Shown one piece after another: positions 1 through 8,568 of a DNA stretch of 50,731 nucleotides. The DNA is taken from positions 1 to 50,731 of the forward strand of contig JAWLCQ010000013.1 in NCBI GenBank assembly GCA_041687095.1, given 5' to 3'. The position numbers were made by a program, and so were the translations under genes. The DNA is from JAWLCQ01 sp041687095 (GTDB taxonomy: Bacteria > Planctomycetota > Phycisphaerae > SM23-33). The notes beneath the pieces are model-generated. The model saw nothing but the letters and a program-made list of their open reading frames with translations, was not told where the DNA came from and ran no database searches. The number at the start of each line of letters is the position of its first letter. Within the stretch, counting starts at the first letter, position 1.

Positions 1-1122
1 GAGCGACTGGCTCGCCGACGACACCTGCCCGGCGGCGCTGGTGGTCTGCTCGGCCCCGGCGGCGAGGGACTCGCTGATGCGGAGCAGCGAGCGGTTGATC
101 GAACGGGAGATGAGGATGCCCAGCGCGATCGCCGCCGCCACCCCCACCGCCATCGCGATTAGCGACAGGGCCTTGAGGAAGCCCGCCTTGCCCACGGCCG
201 CCTGGACCTCCTGGCTGGCGGCGCGGGTGTTGTCCTCGACGATCTGGTCGAGGTACTCGATGGCCTTCTCCTGCCGGTCGCGGCAGGCGCCCATGGCGAG
301 GGCCTCGGCCCTGCCGGAGAGTTCGGCGACGCGGTTGGCCTCGGCGATCATGGTGGCCAGACCCATCAGCAGCCGCTCGGCGGCGGGATCCATCCGCTCC
401 TGGTGGAGCTTGAGCGCCTCGTCCACCTTACCGGCGGCGACGAGCTTCTTGACCTCGCTGACGCTCTGATGGAAAGCCCGGTGGGGCTCCTCGATGGCGC
501 GGACGGCGTCCTGGAGGACGGGGTTCGTGGTGGAGTGGCGGGCGATCCATCGCCCGAGCCCGCACTGGGTGTGATCTTCGCCCCCGTCAAAGGGCTGGTT
601 CTCGAGAATGAGGCCCATCACTTTGGACAGCAGCACGTAATGGTCCCCACGCACGGCCTGCAGGTCGCGCTGCAACTCGGCTGCATTCAGGATGCCGCTG
701 CCATCGATCTCGCGGGTGAGGGCGAAGAACTTGTTGTTCTCCTCCCGCCACGCGTTCCACTCGGGGACGAACTTCTTCCAGAGCTGGGCCTCAAGCTCGC
801 CCTGGGGCAGGGGTTCGTAGACCTTCCAGGCCTTCTCGTACGTCTCGCGGATGCTCCCCAGGTCCGCGTACTGCCGCTCCCGTTCCGCCGCGGAGGCGTT
901 CGGGTTGAGCATGGTTCGCTGGGCGACCTTGACGGCGTCGCTGCAGCGTTTGATTCGCAGCAGGCTCTCGACGCTGGGGAGACGGTTGATGCCGATGGAC
1001 TCGATGGCCGTCTCCGACTCCATTGCTCCGTAGAAGCCCACGAAACCCAGGATCAGCGTGACGGCCGCCACGCCGAGGAACGACACGATCAGTTTCTTGC
1101 CGATGGTCCAGTTGCTCTTCAC
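1..1122 (-). CDS. methyl-accepting chemotaxis protein with extracytoplasmic CZB-like domain (partial)
   Basis: Transmembrane chemoreceptor that would signal to the CheA/CheW encoded just upstream. The frame stays open to the left edge; 374 residues are visible and the cytoplasmic signalling tip is missing. The start is a GTG at 1120-1122 preceded by AGGAGAG. Residues about 9-31 form TM1, and a second TM segment lies near residues 300-325, followed by the start of a HAMP-like region. Between them, residues about 150-240 carry the chemoreceptor zinc-binding (CZB) pattern: H161 (RGDH), C187 in the DHTQCGLGRW motif, H214 and H218 (PHRAFH). These match the usual one-Cys three-His zinc ligand set. 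CZB domains are most often cytoplasmic, so a location between the TM segments is notable. The zinc or HOCl sensing role is inferred from the family. Confidence 0.9.
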   Translation of the reverse strand, partial: MKSNWTIGKKLIVSFLGVAAVTLILGFVGFYGAMESETAIESIGINRLPSVESLLRIKRCSDAVKVAQRTMLNPNASAAERERQYADLGSIRETYEKAWKVYEPLPQGELEAQLWKKFVPEWNAWREENNKFFALTREIDGSGILNAAELQRDLQAVRGDHYVLLSKVMGLILENQPFDGGEDHTQCGLGRWIARHSTTNPVLQDAVRAIEEPHRAFHQSVSEVKKLVAAGKVDEALKLHQERMDPAAERLLMGLATMIAEANRVAELSGRAEALAMGACRDRQEKAIEYLDQIVEDNTRAASQEVQAAVGKAGFLKALSLIAMAVGVAAAIALGILISRSINRSLLRISESLAAGAEQTTSAAGQVSSASQSL

Positions 1123-1234
1123 GAAATCTCTCCTAAATGGCAGAGGAAGGGGTACATCCGTTGCAGTCCGAGCAGCCTTGACGGCAGGCGGACAGGCGTA
1201 CGACGAAGGGGGAGGATCTGCGAAGGCGGGGCGC

Positions 1235-1738
1235 CTACGCAGCGGTATCCGCGGTGGTGGCGAGTTCTTCCAGCTCGCCGTTGGTCAGCACCTTGGCGAT
1301 GTCGAGGAGGATGGTGACGCGGCCATTGGCCTTGCCCATCCCGAGGATGAAGTCGGTATCGACGTCGACCCCGAAGGCCGGGGCGTCCTCGATCTGCTCC
1401 CCGTCGATGTCCAGCACTTCCGAGACGCGGTCGACGACCACGCCCATCTCCATCCCGCGGAAGGCGACGACGATGATGCAGGTCTCCTCGGTCCGGTCGG
1501 CCTCTTCCATGTTGAACTTCAGGCGCAGGTCCACCACGGGGATGACCTTGCCCCGGAGGTTGACGACGCCCTTGACGAAGTGGGGGGTCCGCGGGACGGA
1601 GGTGATTTCCATCATCCCGATGATCTCCCGCACCTTGAGGATCTCCACCCCGTACTCTTCCTTGCCCAGGGCGAAGGTCAGGTACTTGCCCGCCTTCGTC
1701 GCGGGGTCCACGGTCGCGGTGTTCGTTTGCTCGCTCAT
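1235..1738 (-). CDS. cheW: CheW chemotaxis coupling protein
   Basis: Scaffold protein that links receptors to the kinase CheA. The 167-residue product is the usual length for a single CheW domain, with the typical SH3-like beta pattern, including the YGVEILKVREI segment and GVVNLRGKVIPVVDLR. An acidic/alanine-rich tail follows the domain. ATG start with an AAAGGA-type ribosome binding site about 7 bases upstream. It lies between cheA and the MCP gene on the same strand, 67 bases after cheA, which fits one operon in the order cheY-cheX-cheA-cheW-MCP. Confidence 0.95.
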   Translation of the reverse strand: MSEQTNTATVDPATKAGKYLTFALGKEEYGVEILKVREIIGMMEITSVPRTPHFVKGVVNLRGKVIPVVDLRLKFNMEEADRTEETCIIVVAFRGMEMGVVVDRVSEVLDIDGEQIEDAPAFGVDVDTDFILGMGKANGRVTILLDIAKVLTNGELEELATTADTAA

Positions 1739-1805
1739 GGCTGTGTCCTTTCTTGGCGGGGCCTCCGCGGCCCCGGCGGTTGATGAATCGATACGCCGCA
1801 GTGGG

Positions 1806-4079
1806 TCACGCCGCCATGCTGGCGGCGGAGCGGTCGGCGAGTTCCAGGAGGCCCTGGGGGTCGAGGATCAGGCCCACGCGGCCGTCCCCGAGGATCGCGC
1901 CCCCGGAGATGCCCGCCACCTGCTCGAAGGACTTGCCCAGGGACTTGATGACGACCTGCTGCTGGCCGAGCAACTCGTCCACCATGAGGGCGCACCGCCT
2001 CCCCTCGCCCTCGATGATGATCAGCAGGGCGTGGCAGGGATCGGTGACGGCGGCGGGGACGGTGAAGAGGCGGTGCATCCGCAGCATGGGCAGCAGCTCC
2101 CCGCGGACCAGCACCATCTCCCCGCGCCCGGTGACGGTGGAGAGCGTTTCGGATTCGGGCTGGAAGCTCCGCTCGATCGAGACGATCGGCAGCAGGTAGC
2201 GCTGCTCGCCCACGCGGACGAGCATGCCGTCGGTGATCGCCATCGTCAGCGGCAGGCGGATGGTGAACGTGGTGCCCTGCCCGGGCCGGGACTCGACGTC
2301 GACGCGCCCGCGGAGGGACTCGATGCCCTTTTTCACCACGTCCATGCCCACTCCGCGCCCGGAGATGTCGGTGACCTGATCGGCGGTGGAGAACCCGGGG
2401 TGGAAGATGAGGGCGAAGATCTCGCTCTCGGACAGTTCCTTGCCGCTCTCCACGAGCCCGCGGTCGCGGGCCTTGGCGAGGATCTTGTCGCGGTTGAGCC
2501 CCTTGCCGTCGTCCTGCAGGACCAGGACCACATTGCCCGCCGAGTGGTACGCCCGCAGGCGGACCGTTCCCGTGGCCTCCTTGCCGGCGGCGGTGCGGTC
2601 GGCGGCGGACTCCACGCCGTGATCCACGGAGTTGCGCATCATGTGGACGAGCGGGTCGTTGAGGACCTCAACCATGTTGCGGTCGATCTCGGTGTCCTCG
2701 CCCTCGGTGACGAAGCGCACGTCCTTGCCGGCCTTGCGGGCGAGGTCGCGGACGAGGCGGGCCATCTTCTGGAACGTCGCCTTCAGCGGGACCATGCGGA
2801 GCGACATGCTCAGATCCTGCAGCTCGCGGATGATCTTGCCCGCGTGGGCGACGTTGCGCTGCAGGCGGGGGCGGGCGCGGTTCTGCACGTCGGGGTCCTG
2901 GGCGACCATGGACTGGGCGATGACCAGCTCGCCCACCATGTTGATGAGGCTGTCCAGCCGTTCGGTCCCCACGCGGATGGTGGCTTCCCCGGCGGAGCGG
3001 CCGGTAAGCTTGTCCTGCGTCCGCAGGGCCTGGGCCACGTCCTTCGCGGCGGCGACCCCGTCCTCGACGAGGCTCTCACCGATCTTGCGATCGCCCTGGC
3101 GGGCGGCGACGTCCTCGACTTGCTCGCGTTGGGCCCGTCCCTGTCCAACGAGGATATCGCCCACGCGCAGGGCGGGGGCATCCTCGCTCTCCTCGCCCAC
3201 CCCGGCGGCCTCGGGGTTCGCGAGGACGGCGAGCAGTTCGGGGAACTTGGGAGGGACGGGGACCTGGGCTCCGGGCTGGACCTCGCGTACGCTCTCGATG
3301 AGCGTGCGGAGCACGTCGCAGGACTCGAGGGCGAGGTCGGCGTACCCCCCGCGGATGTGGATCTTGCCCTCGCGGGCGCGGTCGAGGAGGTTCTCAGCGA
3401 GGTGGGCGAGCCGCTGGACGCGGTCGAGGCCCAGGAACCCGCTGGTGCCCTTGATGGTATGGAACGCGCGGAAGACGACGTTGATCGGCTCGGGGAGGTC
3501 GGGGTTGCTCTCGAGTTCCAGCAGGGAGCCTTCGGCGGCGGCGATGTGGTCGAGGCACTCGACGGCGAACTCGGCGAGCAGGGACAGGTCGGTGTCCGCG
3601 GGCATGGTGAAGGGCTGGGCGTAGTCTGAAGCGGGGGCCGCCTGGTCGGGCTTGGAAGCGGATGGGGCCTGGGGGGCGGCGGCCCCCGCGATGTTCTGGG
3701 GTGCGGAGGTCTCGGGGGCGGAGGCGGGGGCCTGGGGTTCGGCCGCGGCGAGGCCTCGGAGCTGGGCGAGAACGGCGGGGGCGTCGGGGATCTCTTCGGG
3801 GCGCCCCCCCGCCGTACCCGCCGCCACCGCCGCCGCCGTCGCCATGGCCATCATGGCCGCGTCGGCGTTGGGGCAGCGTTTCTCGTAAACGGCCTGCAGG
3901 ACGGCGAGGATCAGCGTCAGAGGCTCCTGGTCCTGCGGCAACCACGCCTCGGTCGCCTCCAGCGCCTCCTCAACGGCCGCCCCGATGCGGACGAGGGCTT
4001 CGGAGTCGGTGGGGTCGGCGGCGAGCAGTTCGGCGCTGAGGCTGACAAGGTGGCGGGTGAGATCGGAACGGTCCTGCAT
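1806..4079 (-). CDS. cheA: CheA chemotaxis histidine kinase with N-terminal extension and GspE-N-like insert
   Basis: Sensor kinase that phosphorylates the adjacent CheY. ATG at 4077-4079 is preferred over an in-frame GTG nine bases upstream, because GAGGAG lies 8 bases before the ATG but directly abuts the GTG; this gives 757 residues. Order: an unassigned helical and Ala/Pro-rich N-terminus (about 1-160), the HPt domain (about 163-267) with phospho-accepting H207 in FHTIKGTSGFLG, an unusual segment at about 304-358, the dimerisation region, an HATPase domain (N-box HMMRNSVDHG near 480; G boxes DDGKG and GRGVGMDVV), and a C-terminal CheW-like domain from about 612. There is no clear CheY-binding P2 domain. 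The 304-358 segment (RVGDILVGQG, then KIGESLVEDG) resembles the MshEN/GspE N-terminal repeat. Confidence 0.95.
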   Translation of the reverse strand: MQDRSDLTRHLVSLSAELLAADPTDSEALVRIGAAVEEALEATEAWLPQDQEPLTLILAVLQAVYEKRCPNADAAMMAMATAAAVAAGTAGGRPEEIPDAPAVLAQLRGLAAAEPQAPASAPETSAPQNIAGAAAPQAPSASKPDQAAPASDYAQPFTMPADTDLSLLAEFAVECLDHIAAAEGSLLELESNPDLPEPINVVFRAFHTIKGTSGFLGLDRVQRLAHLAENLLDRAREGKIHIRGGYADLALESCDVLRTLIESVREVQPGAQVPVPPKFPELLAVLANPEAAGVGEESEDAPALRVGDILVGQGRAQREQVEDVAARQGDRKIGESLVEDGVAAAKDVAQALRTQDKLTGRSAGEATIRVGTERLDSLINMVGELVIAQSMVAQDPDVQNRARPRLQRNVAHAGKIIRELQDLSMSLRMVPLKATFQKMARLVRDLARKAGKDVRFVTEGEDTEIDRNMVEVLNDPLVHMMRNSVDHGVESAADRTAAGKEATGTVRLRAYHSAGNVVLVLQDDGKGLNRDKILAKARDRGLVESGKELSESEIFALIFHPGFSTADQVTDISGRGVGMDVVKKGIESLRGRVDVESRPGQGTTFTIRLPLTMAITDGMLVRVGEQRYLLPIVSIERSFQPESETLSTVTGRGEMVLVRGELLPMLRMHRLFTVPAAVTDPCHALLIIIEGEGRRCALMVDELLGQQQVVIKSLGKSFEQVAGISGGAILGDGRVGLILDPQGLLELADRSAASMAA

Positions 4080-4100
4080 GGCAGACACTCCTCAGTGGGC

Positions 4101-4601
4101 TCAGGCGACCAGCCCGGGGCCCTTCTCGGCCGTCAGGCCGGTCCATAGGGCTCCAGCGGGGGAGGCGAAGCAGGCCTTGACGACGTTGGCCCGGCTTTGC
4201 ACGAGGACGCGAAGGGACTCGGCGCGGATGACGCTGGGCAGCGAGATCTCGCAGCGGAGCTTTCGCGCGTGGAGGCGGTTTTTGACCTCCCCGGCGAGGA
4301 TGTTGGTCAGCTCCCCGATCGCGTCGCCCATGTCGGAGCTGTCGAAGGGGATCTCAAAGCCAGCGAACTTGGCGGCGAGGGCGACGGCGGTATCGCGGGG
4401 CAGGCCGAGGAAGATGGACCACTCCACGTCCCCGACGACCGAGATGATGGCGATGATGACCCCGCCTTCGCAGAGGGTATCGTTCTCGGCGGTGGGGGTG
4501 AGCTGCACCCCGCAGGTGGCGGAGAAGATGCTGACGGCGGCCTCGCCGACGCAGTCGCGGTGGTCCAGGGCGGCGGTTGGAATCGATGGCGCTGAAGTCA
4601 T
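4101..4601 (-). CDS. cheX: CheX-like CheY-P phosphatase
   Basis: Probable phosphatase that ends signalling by dephosphorylating CheY. The 166-residue product has the CheC/CheX active-site helix signature in DAIGELTNILAGEVKNRL (near residues 93-110), where the Glu and Asn four residues apart are the expected catalytic pair. A GGVIIAIISVVGDVEW beta region precedes it, as in CheX. Length is close to the usual CheX. ATG start with GGGAG about 11 bases upstream. It sits between cheY and cheA on the same strand, 21 bases before cheA. A CheC-type or FliM-like paralogue is less likely because only one phosphatase helix is visible. Confidence 0.82.
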   Translation of the reverse strand: MTSAPSIPTAALDHRDCVGEAAVSIFSATCGVQLTPTAENDTLCEGGVIIAIISVVGDVEWSIFLGLPRDTAVALAAKFAGFEIPFDSSDMGDAIGELTNILAGEVKNRLHARKLRCEISLPSVIRAESLRVLVQSRANVVKACFASPAGALWTGLTAEKGPGLVA

Positions 4602-4642
4602 GCTGCTTTAGTCTCCCTTAGGCGTAAAGCGGGCGATCGGGG

Positions 4643-5080
4643 TTACGCGAACTGGTTGGCCAGGCGGCCGAAGAAGCCCTTCTTGGGGGCGGCGTCCTGG
4701 GAGAGCTTCTCGAAGAGCGGTTCGAGCTTCTTGCGAAGGATGTCGGCGGTGAAGGGCTTGACGACGAAGCAGTCGGCCCCGGCGTTATCGAGGGCCTCCT
4801 CGACCTTCTCGACCGTGCCCTCGGTGGTGATCATGACGATGGGCACGTGGGCCTTCTGGGACGAGCGGATCCGCCGCACCAGATCCACGCCGTTCATGTT
4901 GGGCATGTTCCAGTCGACGAACATCATGCCCGTCGTCTCGGGGTCGAACTTGGTGAGGGCGTCCGCCCCGTCGCAGGCCTCGGTGAAGGTGAAGTTGGCG
5001 AGCTGGGTCTCGTGGAGCGACTTCATCACGAGCTTCCTCATGATTCCCGAGTCATCGACGACCAGTGCGTGAATGTCCAT
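4643..5080 (-). CDS. cheY: CheY-type single-domain response regulator
   Basis: Diffusible receiver that carries the chemotaxis signal. The 145-residue product is a complete receiver: acidic pair D9-D10 (ALVVDDSG), phospho-acceptor D56 (MFVDWNMP), conserved T85/T86 (MITTEG) and K108 (VVKPF). About 20 basic and aromatic residues extend beyond the domain (KKGFFGRLANQFA), longer than classical CheY. It is the first gene of the minus-strand chemosensory cluster, with cheX 41 bases downstream. No flagellar genes are visible, so with the pilus operon elsewhere in the window the cluster may control twitching rather than swimming; that is inference. Confidence 0.92.
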   Translation of the reverse strand: MDIHALVVDDSGIMRKLVMKSLHETQLANFTFTEACDGADALTKFDPETTGMMFVDWNMPNMNGVDLVRRIRSSQKAHVPIVMITTEGTVEKVEEALDNAGADCFVVKPFTADILRKKLEPLFEKLSQDAAPKKGFFGRLANQFA

Positions 5081-5590
5081 GTCCTGTCTCCCGTTGGGTT
5101 CGCGGTTGTGACATCACCGTGCATCGAATATCCAGGGGGCCTGCGTGATTGCGGGGCTACGCAAAGGCACCTTCGCGTTTTCGCAACGGGCCACGAACCC
5201 CCGAATCAAGAGCTGATCGCCCACACCGCCGCGCCATCGCCAGGTCGCAGTCGCGGGTGCCGCGGTTCACCGCCGTGCTCGCACGAGCGCGGAACGGAGC
5301 ACGGGTTCTGCGAACCCGTGGCGCACGGCGATTCGGACTTTGCGATGGTGCCGGCCCCCGACGGGGTCGGAGGGAAACGAGGAGCGACTGCGCACGCACC
5401 GGAGGACGCCGGCCGCGCAGGGGAAACCCTGCAGCCGCCGCCGTCGTGGAGAGGCCCCTTGTCACCAGCACAGGCCTGTGGGGAGCATGAGGGAGAGAGA
5501 GGGAAGGCACACCCCGGCCACGGTTGGCGAAGTCGTGCGCGGCTCCCCCGTCCCGAAACCGGCGCAGCCGGAGTGCGGGAGGATTCGGGA
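5081..5590. other. intergenic region holding repeat family A copy 1
   Basis: No credible gene. Open frames on both strands here have no recognisable domain. The middle is occupied by one copy of a roughly 100-bp repeat (5251-5350) with two short hairpins. The part next to cheY must contain that gene's promoter, but no clear -10/-35 pair stands out. Confidence 0.6.
5251..5350 (+). repeat. dispersed repeat family A, copy 1
   Basis: About 100 bp, closely similar to 25114-25222 (same orientation) and 29202-29313 (inverted). It contains two tight hairpins: GCTCG/CGAGC with a 2-base loop at 5277-5288, and CACGGGTTC/GAACCCGTG with loop TGC at 5300-5320. All three copies lie 5' of a minus-strand gene (cheY, aroA, recA). 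The repeat looks REP-like; no coding role is supported. Confidence 0.85.
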
Positions 5591-6238
5591 TCAGGCCTCG
5601 ATGCTGGTGAGGCCCTTGCGCACGGCGTACTTGACGAGCCCGGCGAGGGTATGGATGTGGAGCTTCTCCATGATCCGCTGCCGGTGCGAGTCCACCGTCC
5701 GCGAACTGACGTGCAGGGTCAGGCCGATCTGCTTGGCGTTGTGGCCCTCGGCGAGCATCTGGAGGACCTCCTGCTCCCGCAGGCTGAGGGAGTCCGCGGT
5801 GTCCTGTGCGCCCGCCCAGCCGTTCACGCAGCCATCCACCACCGCCGCCGCAATATCGGGGCTCAGGTACACCCGGCCCTCGACGGCGGCGTGAATCGCC
5901 TGGATCAGCTCTTCGATATCACAGGTTTTCAGCAGGTAGGCGGAGGCCCCGGCACGGACCATCTCCAGGACGGAATCCTGGTCGGAGTGCATGGACAGGG
6001 CCACGACGCGCACCGTTGGGAAGCGTTCCCGAATGTGGCGCGTGGCGATGACGCCGTTGAGCCCGGGCATCTTCTGGTCCATGATCACGACATCGGGATG
6101 GACGGCTTCGACGACCTGCTCGGCCGACCGCCCATCTTCCGCCTCCCCCACGACCTCGAAACCTTGAGTCCCCTCCAAAAGGGCCCGCAGACCCTTCCGG
6201 ACCATCCGATGGTCATCTGCCAACACGATCCGCATCAT
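5591..6238 (-). CDS. NarL/FixJ-type DNA-binding response regulator
   Basis: Transcription factor, 215 residues: an N-terminal receiver with acidic pair D8-D9 (LADDH), phospho-acceptor D54 (VIMDQKMPG) and lysine in AYLLKT, and a C-terminal LuxR-type helix-turn-helix (LSLREQEVLQMLAEGH ... SRTVDSHRQRIMEKL). All phosphorylation residues are intact. Start at the first of two tandem ATGs, with GAGAGG just upstream. It lies 206 bases downstream of the histidine kinase at 6445-7890 on the same strand, which is its likely partner. Target genes cannot be told from the sequence. Confidence 0.93.
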   Translation of the reverse strand: MMRIVLADDHRMVRKGLRALLEGTQGFEVVGEAEDGRSAEQVVEAVHPDVVIMDQKMPGLNGVIATRHIRERFPTVRVVALSMHSDQDSVLEMVRAGASAYLLKTCDIEELIQAIHAAVEGRVYLSPDIAAAVVDGCVNGWAGAQDTADSLSLREQEVLQMLAEGHNAKQIGLTLHVSSRTVDSHRQRIMEKLHIHTLAGLVKYAVRKGLTSIEA

Positions 6239-6353
6239 ATACCTCTCTGCCCCTGAACAACTGACTGCTATCTGGAACTGCCCGGACCCAGGGGGCTACG
6301 GTACGATATGTCGGTATCGGAAAACTCGGAAGCCTCTCAGAACACACTCTTCT

Positions 6354-6373
6354 TATCGGGGGAGGCCCCGATA
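6354..6373. other. hairpin between the kinase and response regulator genes
   Basis: Perfect 8-bp stem TATCGGGG/CCCCGATA with loop GAGG in the 206-base spacer between the kinase and its regulator. No T-run follows on either strand, so it is not a typical terminator. It could attenuate or stabilise the mRNA between the two cistrons. Confidence 0.4.
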
Positions 6374-6444
6374 TCATAAGGGCCTCCTTCCACAAAAGCC
6401 ACTTCAACGGTGCGGAAGACTCTGTCAGTGTTTGTCCTACACGC

Positions 6445-7890
6445 CTAGGGTGCGGACCGTAGTCCGGGATTGTGCAGGGGAATATCGAGTTCCGCCCGCG
6501 TCCCCCCTTCCGGCCGGGAATCCACCTTCAGCGTCCCCCCCACCTCCCGCATCCGCTCGCGAATGCTGAACAAGCCGAATCCGGTACCGGTGCGACCGGC
6601 GAGGTCCACAGTGCGGGGGTCGAAGCCAACGCCATCGTCCTCCACGACCACACGCATCCGGTCGCCGATCCCGCGCAGGTACACGCGGATGTGCTCCGCG
6701 CGGGAGTACTTCATCGCGTTGCTGATCAACTCCCGCACGCAACGGTACACCAGGCCCGGGAGGGGCTCGGGGAGCGGTAGGGGCGACTGGTCGTAGTCCA
6801 ACTGCAGACTCGCCGACGACGCGGCGGCGAACTGATCGACCAGCGCCTCGACCGCCGCCGCCAAGCCGTGCTCGCGCAGGGCCGGGGGGTAGAGTTCAAA
6901 CGTCAGCGTCCGGGTATCCTTCGCCACCTGCCGCAGAAGCTGCAGGTTTTCCTCCACGAGGACCCGCTGTGGAGCATCCAGAGACGTGGCGCGGAGCAGT
7001 TGCAGGCCCATCTGCACCGCCGCCAGCGTCTGCCCCACCCGATCGTGCAGGTCCTCCGCCAACTGCCGCCGCTCCCGATCCTCGGCCGTCGAGAGTTCCA
7101 GCACCAGTTGCCGCAGCCGCTGCTGGTGCTCCAGGACCTGCTGCTGGGCACGCTTCCACTGCGTTACGTCGCGAATCATGCCCAGGAAGTGCGGCTCGCC
7201 CTTCCAGGTAAAGGGAACCGCCTGCACCTGCACCGGCAGCGCCGCACCATCGCTCCGCACGTCCACCGACTCGCAGTAGGCCGTTCGCCCCGCGTGAAGG
7301 TCCGCCATGAATCGCTTCAGGATGTGCCGGCAGTTTGGGTGCACGAGCTGATCCACCGTCATCGACGTCAGTTGCTCCAGCGTGTACCCGTACTGCTCGG
7401 CCGCGGCGGGGTTGGCCTCGCAGATGTGGCCCTCGCGGTCGATGACGAACACGGCGTCGCGGAGGGACTCGAAGATCCGTTGGTAACGTTCCACACTCTC
7501 CCGAAGCGACTGGCGTGTCTGCACGCACGTTACGGCGGCTTGGATCATGCGGGAAACCATGCCAGGGTCAAAAGGCTTCACGAGGTATCCGATGGGCCCC
7601 AGGTCCGCCGCCGCGGCCAAGGCGTCGGGAACTGCTGCCGACTCCACCAGGCAGAGAATGGGCACGTCGAAGTGCTCGCGGAGGCACTTTCCGACCGACC
7701 GCCCCTCGGGCACCATGGGCAGGATCGCGTTCAACAGCACAAGGTCCGGCCTCCACTCCCGAACGAGGCGAAGGGCCTCGGAGCCCTCGGCGCAGACGGC
7801 GACGGAGTAGCCGATCTGTTCAATGCACCCGCGGAGGCATTCCGCGGCGTCCGCGTCGTCCTCCGCCATCAGGATCCTGGTTGTGCGCAC
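6445..7890 (-). CDS. hybrid NarX-type histidine kinase with pseudo-receiver and PAS domain
   Basis: Soluble kinase, 481 residues from a GTG at 7888-7890 that follows a purine-rich GGAGAGAGGAAGAG stretch. An in-frame extension to 8118 is unlikely because it encodes Cys/Arg-rich non-conserved sequence. Order: receiver-like domain (about 3-120) with the acidic pair and lysine (YLVKPF) kept but the phospho-acceptor Asp replaced by N54 in LLNAILP; PAS domain (about 140-260); HisKA_3 dimerisation box with H in LAEDLHDRVGQ; HATPase domain (ELISNAMKYS; DDGVGF; GFGLFSIRER). Probable partner: the downstream NarL regulator. The Asp-to-Asn change suggests the receiver binds a partner without being phosphorylated. 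Confidence 0.9.
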   Translation of the reverse strand: MRTTRILMAEDDADAAECLRGCIEQIGYSVAVCAEGSEALRLVREWRPDLVLLNAILPMVPEGRSVGKCLREHFDVPILCLVESAAVPDALAAAADLGPIGYLVKPFDPGMVSRMIQAAVTCVQTRQSLRESVERYQRIFESLRDAVFVIDREGHICEANPAAAEQYGYTLEQLTSMTVDQLVHPNCRHILKRFMADLHAGRTAYCESVDVRSDGAALPVQVQAVPFTWKGEPHFLGMIRDVTQWKRAQQQVLEHQQRLRQLVLELSTAEDRERRQLAEDLHDRVGQTLAAVQMGLQLLRATSLDAPQRVLVEENLQLLRQVAKDTRTLTFELYPPALREHGLAAAVEALVDQFAAASSASLQLDYDQSPLPLPEPLPGLVYRCVRELISNAMKYSRAEHIRVYLRGIGDRMRVVVEDDGVGFDPRTVDLAGRTGTGFGLFSIRERMREVGGTLKVDSRPEGGTRAELDIPLHNPGLRSAP

Positions 7891-8568
7891 GCCCTCTTCC
7901 TCTCTCCAGTGGCATTGCCGCTCCGGGCCGCAACGCCGCTCCGCGGAAGAACCGTGGCCCTTCCGCAATGCCCATTTCCGGGGGATACATACCCCGCACC
8001 CGCATGCACGACCGTCACCACCCATGTCAATCGTATGCACCGTCTTGCACGCCCTAAGACTACGATTGTCAGACAGGACTGGCGATGGGGCCAAGCGGAC
8101 AGAGCAAGAAACACACACCCAACCGCAGAGCAGGCCTTATCGACGGCATCGCGGCACGGCGCTGTCGAGACATGGATACCGCAGGAGTTTGGCACGGATT
8201 CTTCGTCCTGTCAAGACAAAATGGTCGGCTTCCGGTGCGGGATGCTGAAAAGGCCGCCCCCCGGAGAGTCCAGCCCCCGCCATTGGGGCACCATGGCCGT
8301 TGACCGGTTCGGCGACAGCCCGCCCAGGAGTCGGCAACACCCAGTTCCTGAACGGTCGAGGATTGCGCTTGCCCGTCGGGGAGGGCAGGCGTAGAATCCG
8401 GCCATTCGAGCGGCGGGGGCGTTGTAGAGCCTTCCGCCGGGTTGCCGCGTTCTCCCGCCGGTGGATAATGACCATGTCACGACACGGGCGAGCGGCAGCG
8501 TCCGGCACGGCGGCCGGGCCAAGAGCCATGGAGGGCGGGACGAACACGTTCCGAAGGACCGGTCGGCG
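7891..8568. other. divergent intergenic region with no recognised gene
   Basis: About 680 bases between the minus-strand kinase and the plus-strand regulator. Open frames on both strands lack domains and have poor composition. It must hold the promoters of both flanking genes, but I see no confident -10/-35 pair, repeat or RNA gene. A GTG at 8461 would extend the plus-strand regulator by 36 non-conserved residues. Confidence 0.5.

Noticed and set aside
1254..3629. Very long plus-strand frame opposite cheW and cheA
   Set aside because: A GC-rich antisense shadow; its peptide has no domain while the minus-strand products are canonical.
5149..5490. 113-residue frame whose peptide resembles translations near 25140 and 29290
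   Set aside because: The similarity is explained by the nucleotide repeat A; the frame is not kept outside it and hairpins, not codons, are conserved.
7891..8118. N-terminal extension of the kinase to 8118
   Set aside because: Cys/Arg-rich, not part of the receiver fold, and a GTG with a purine-rich site fits better at 7890.
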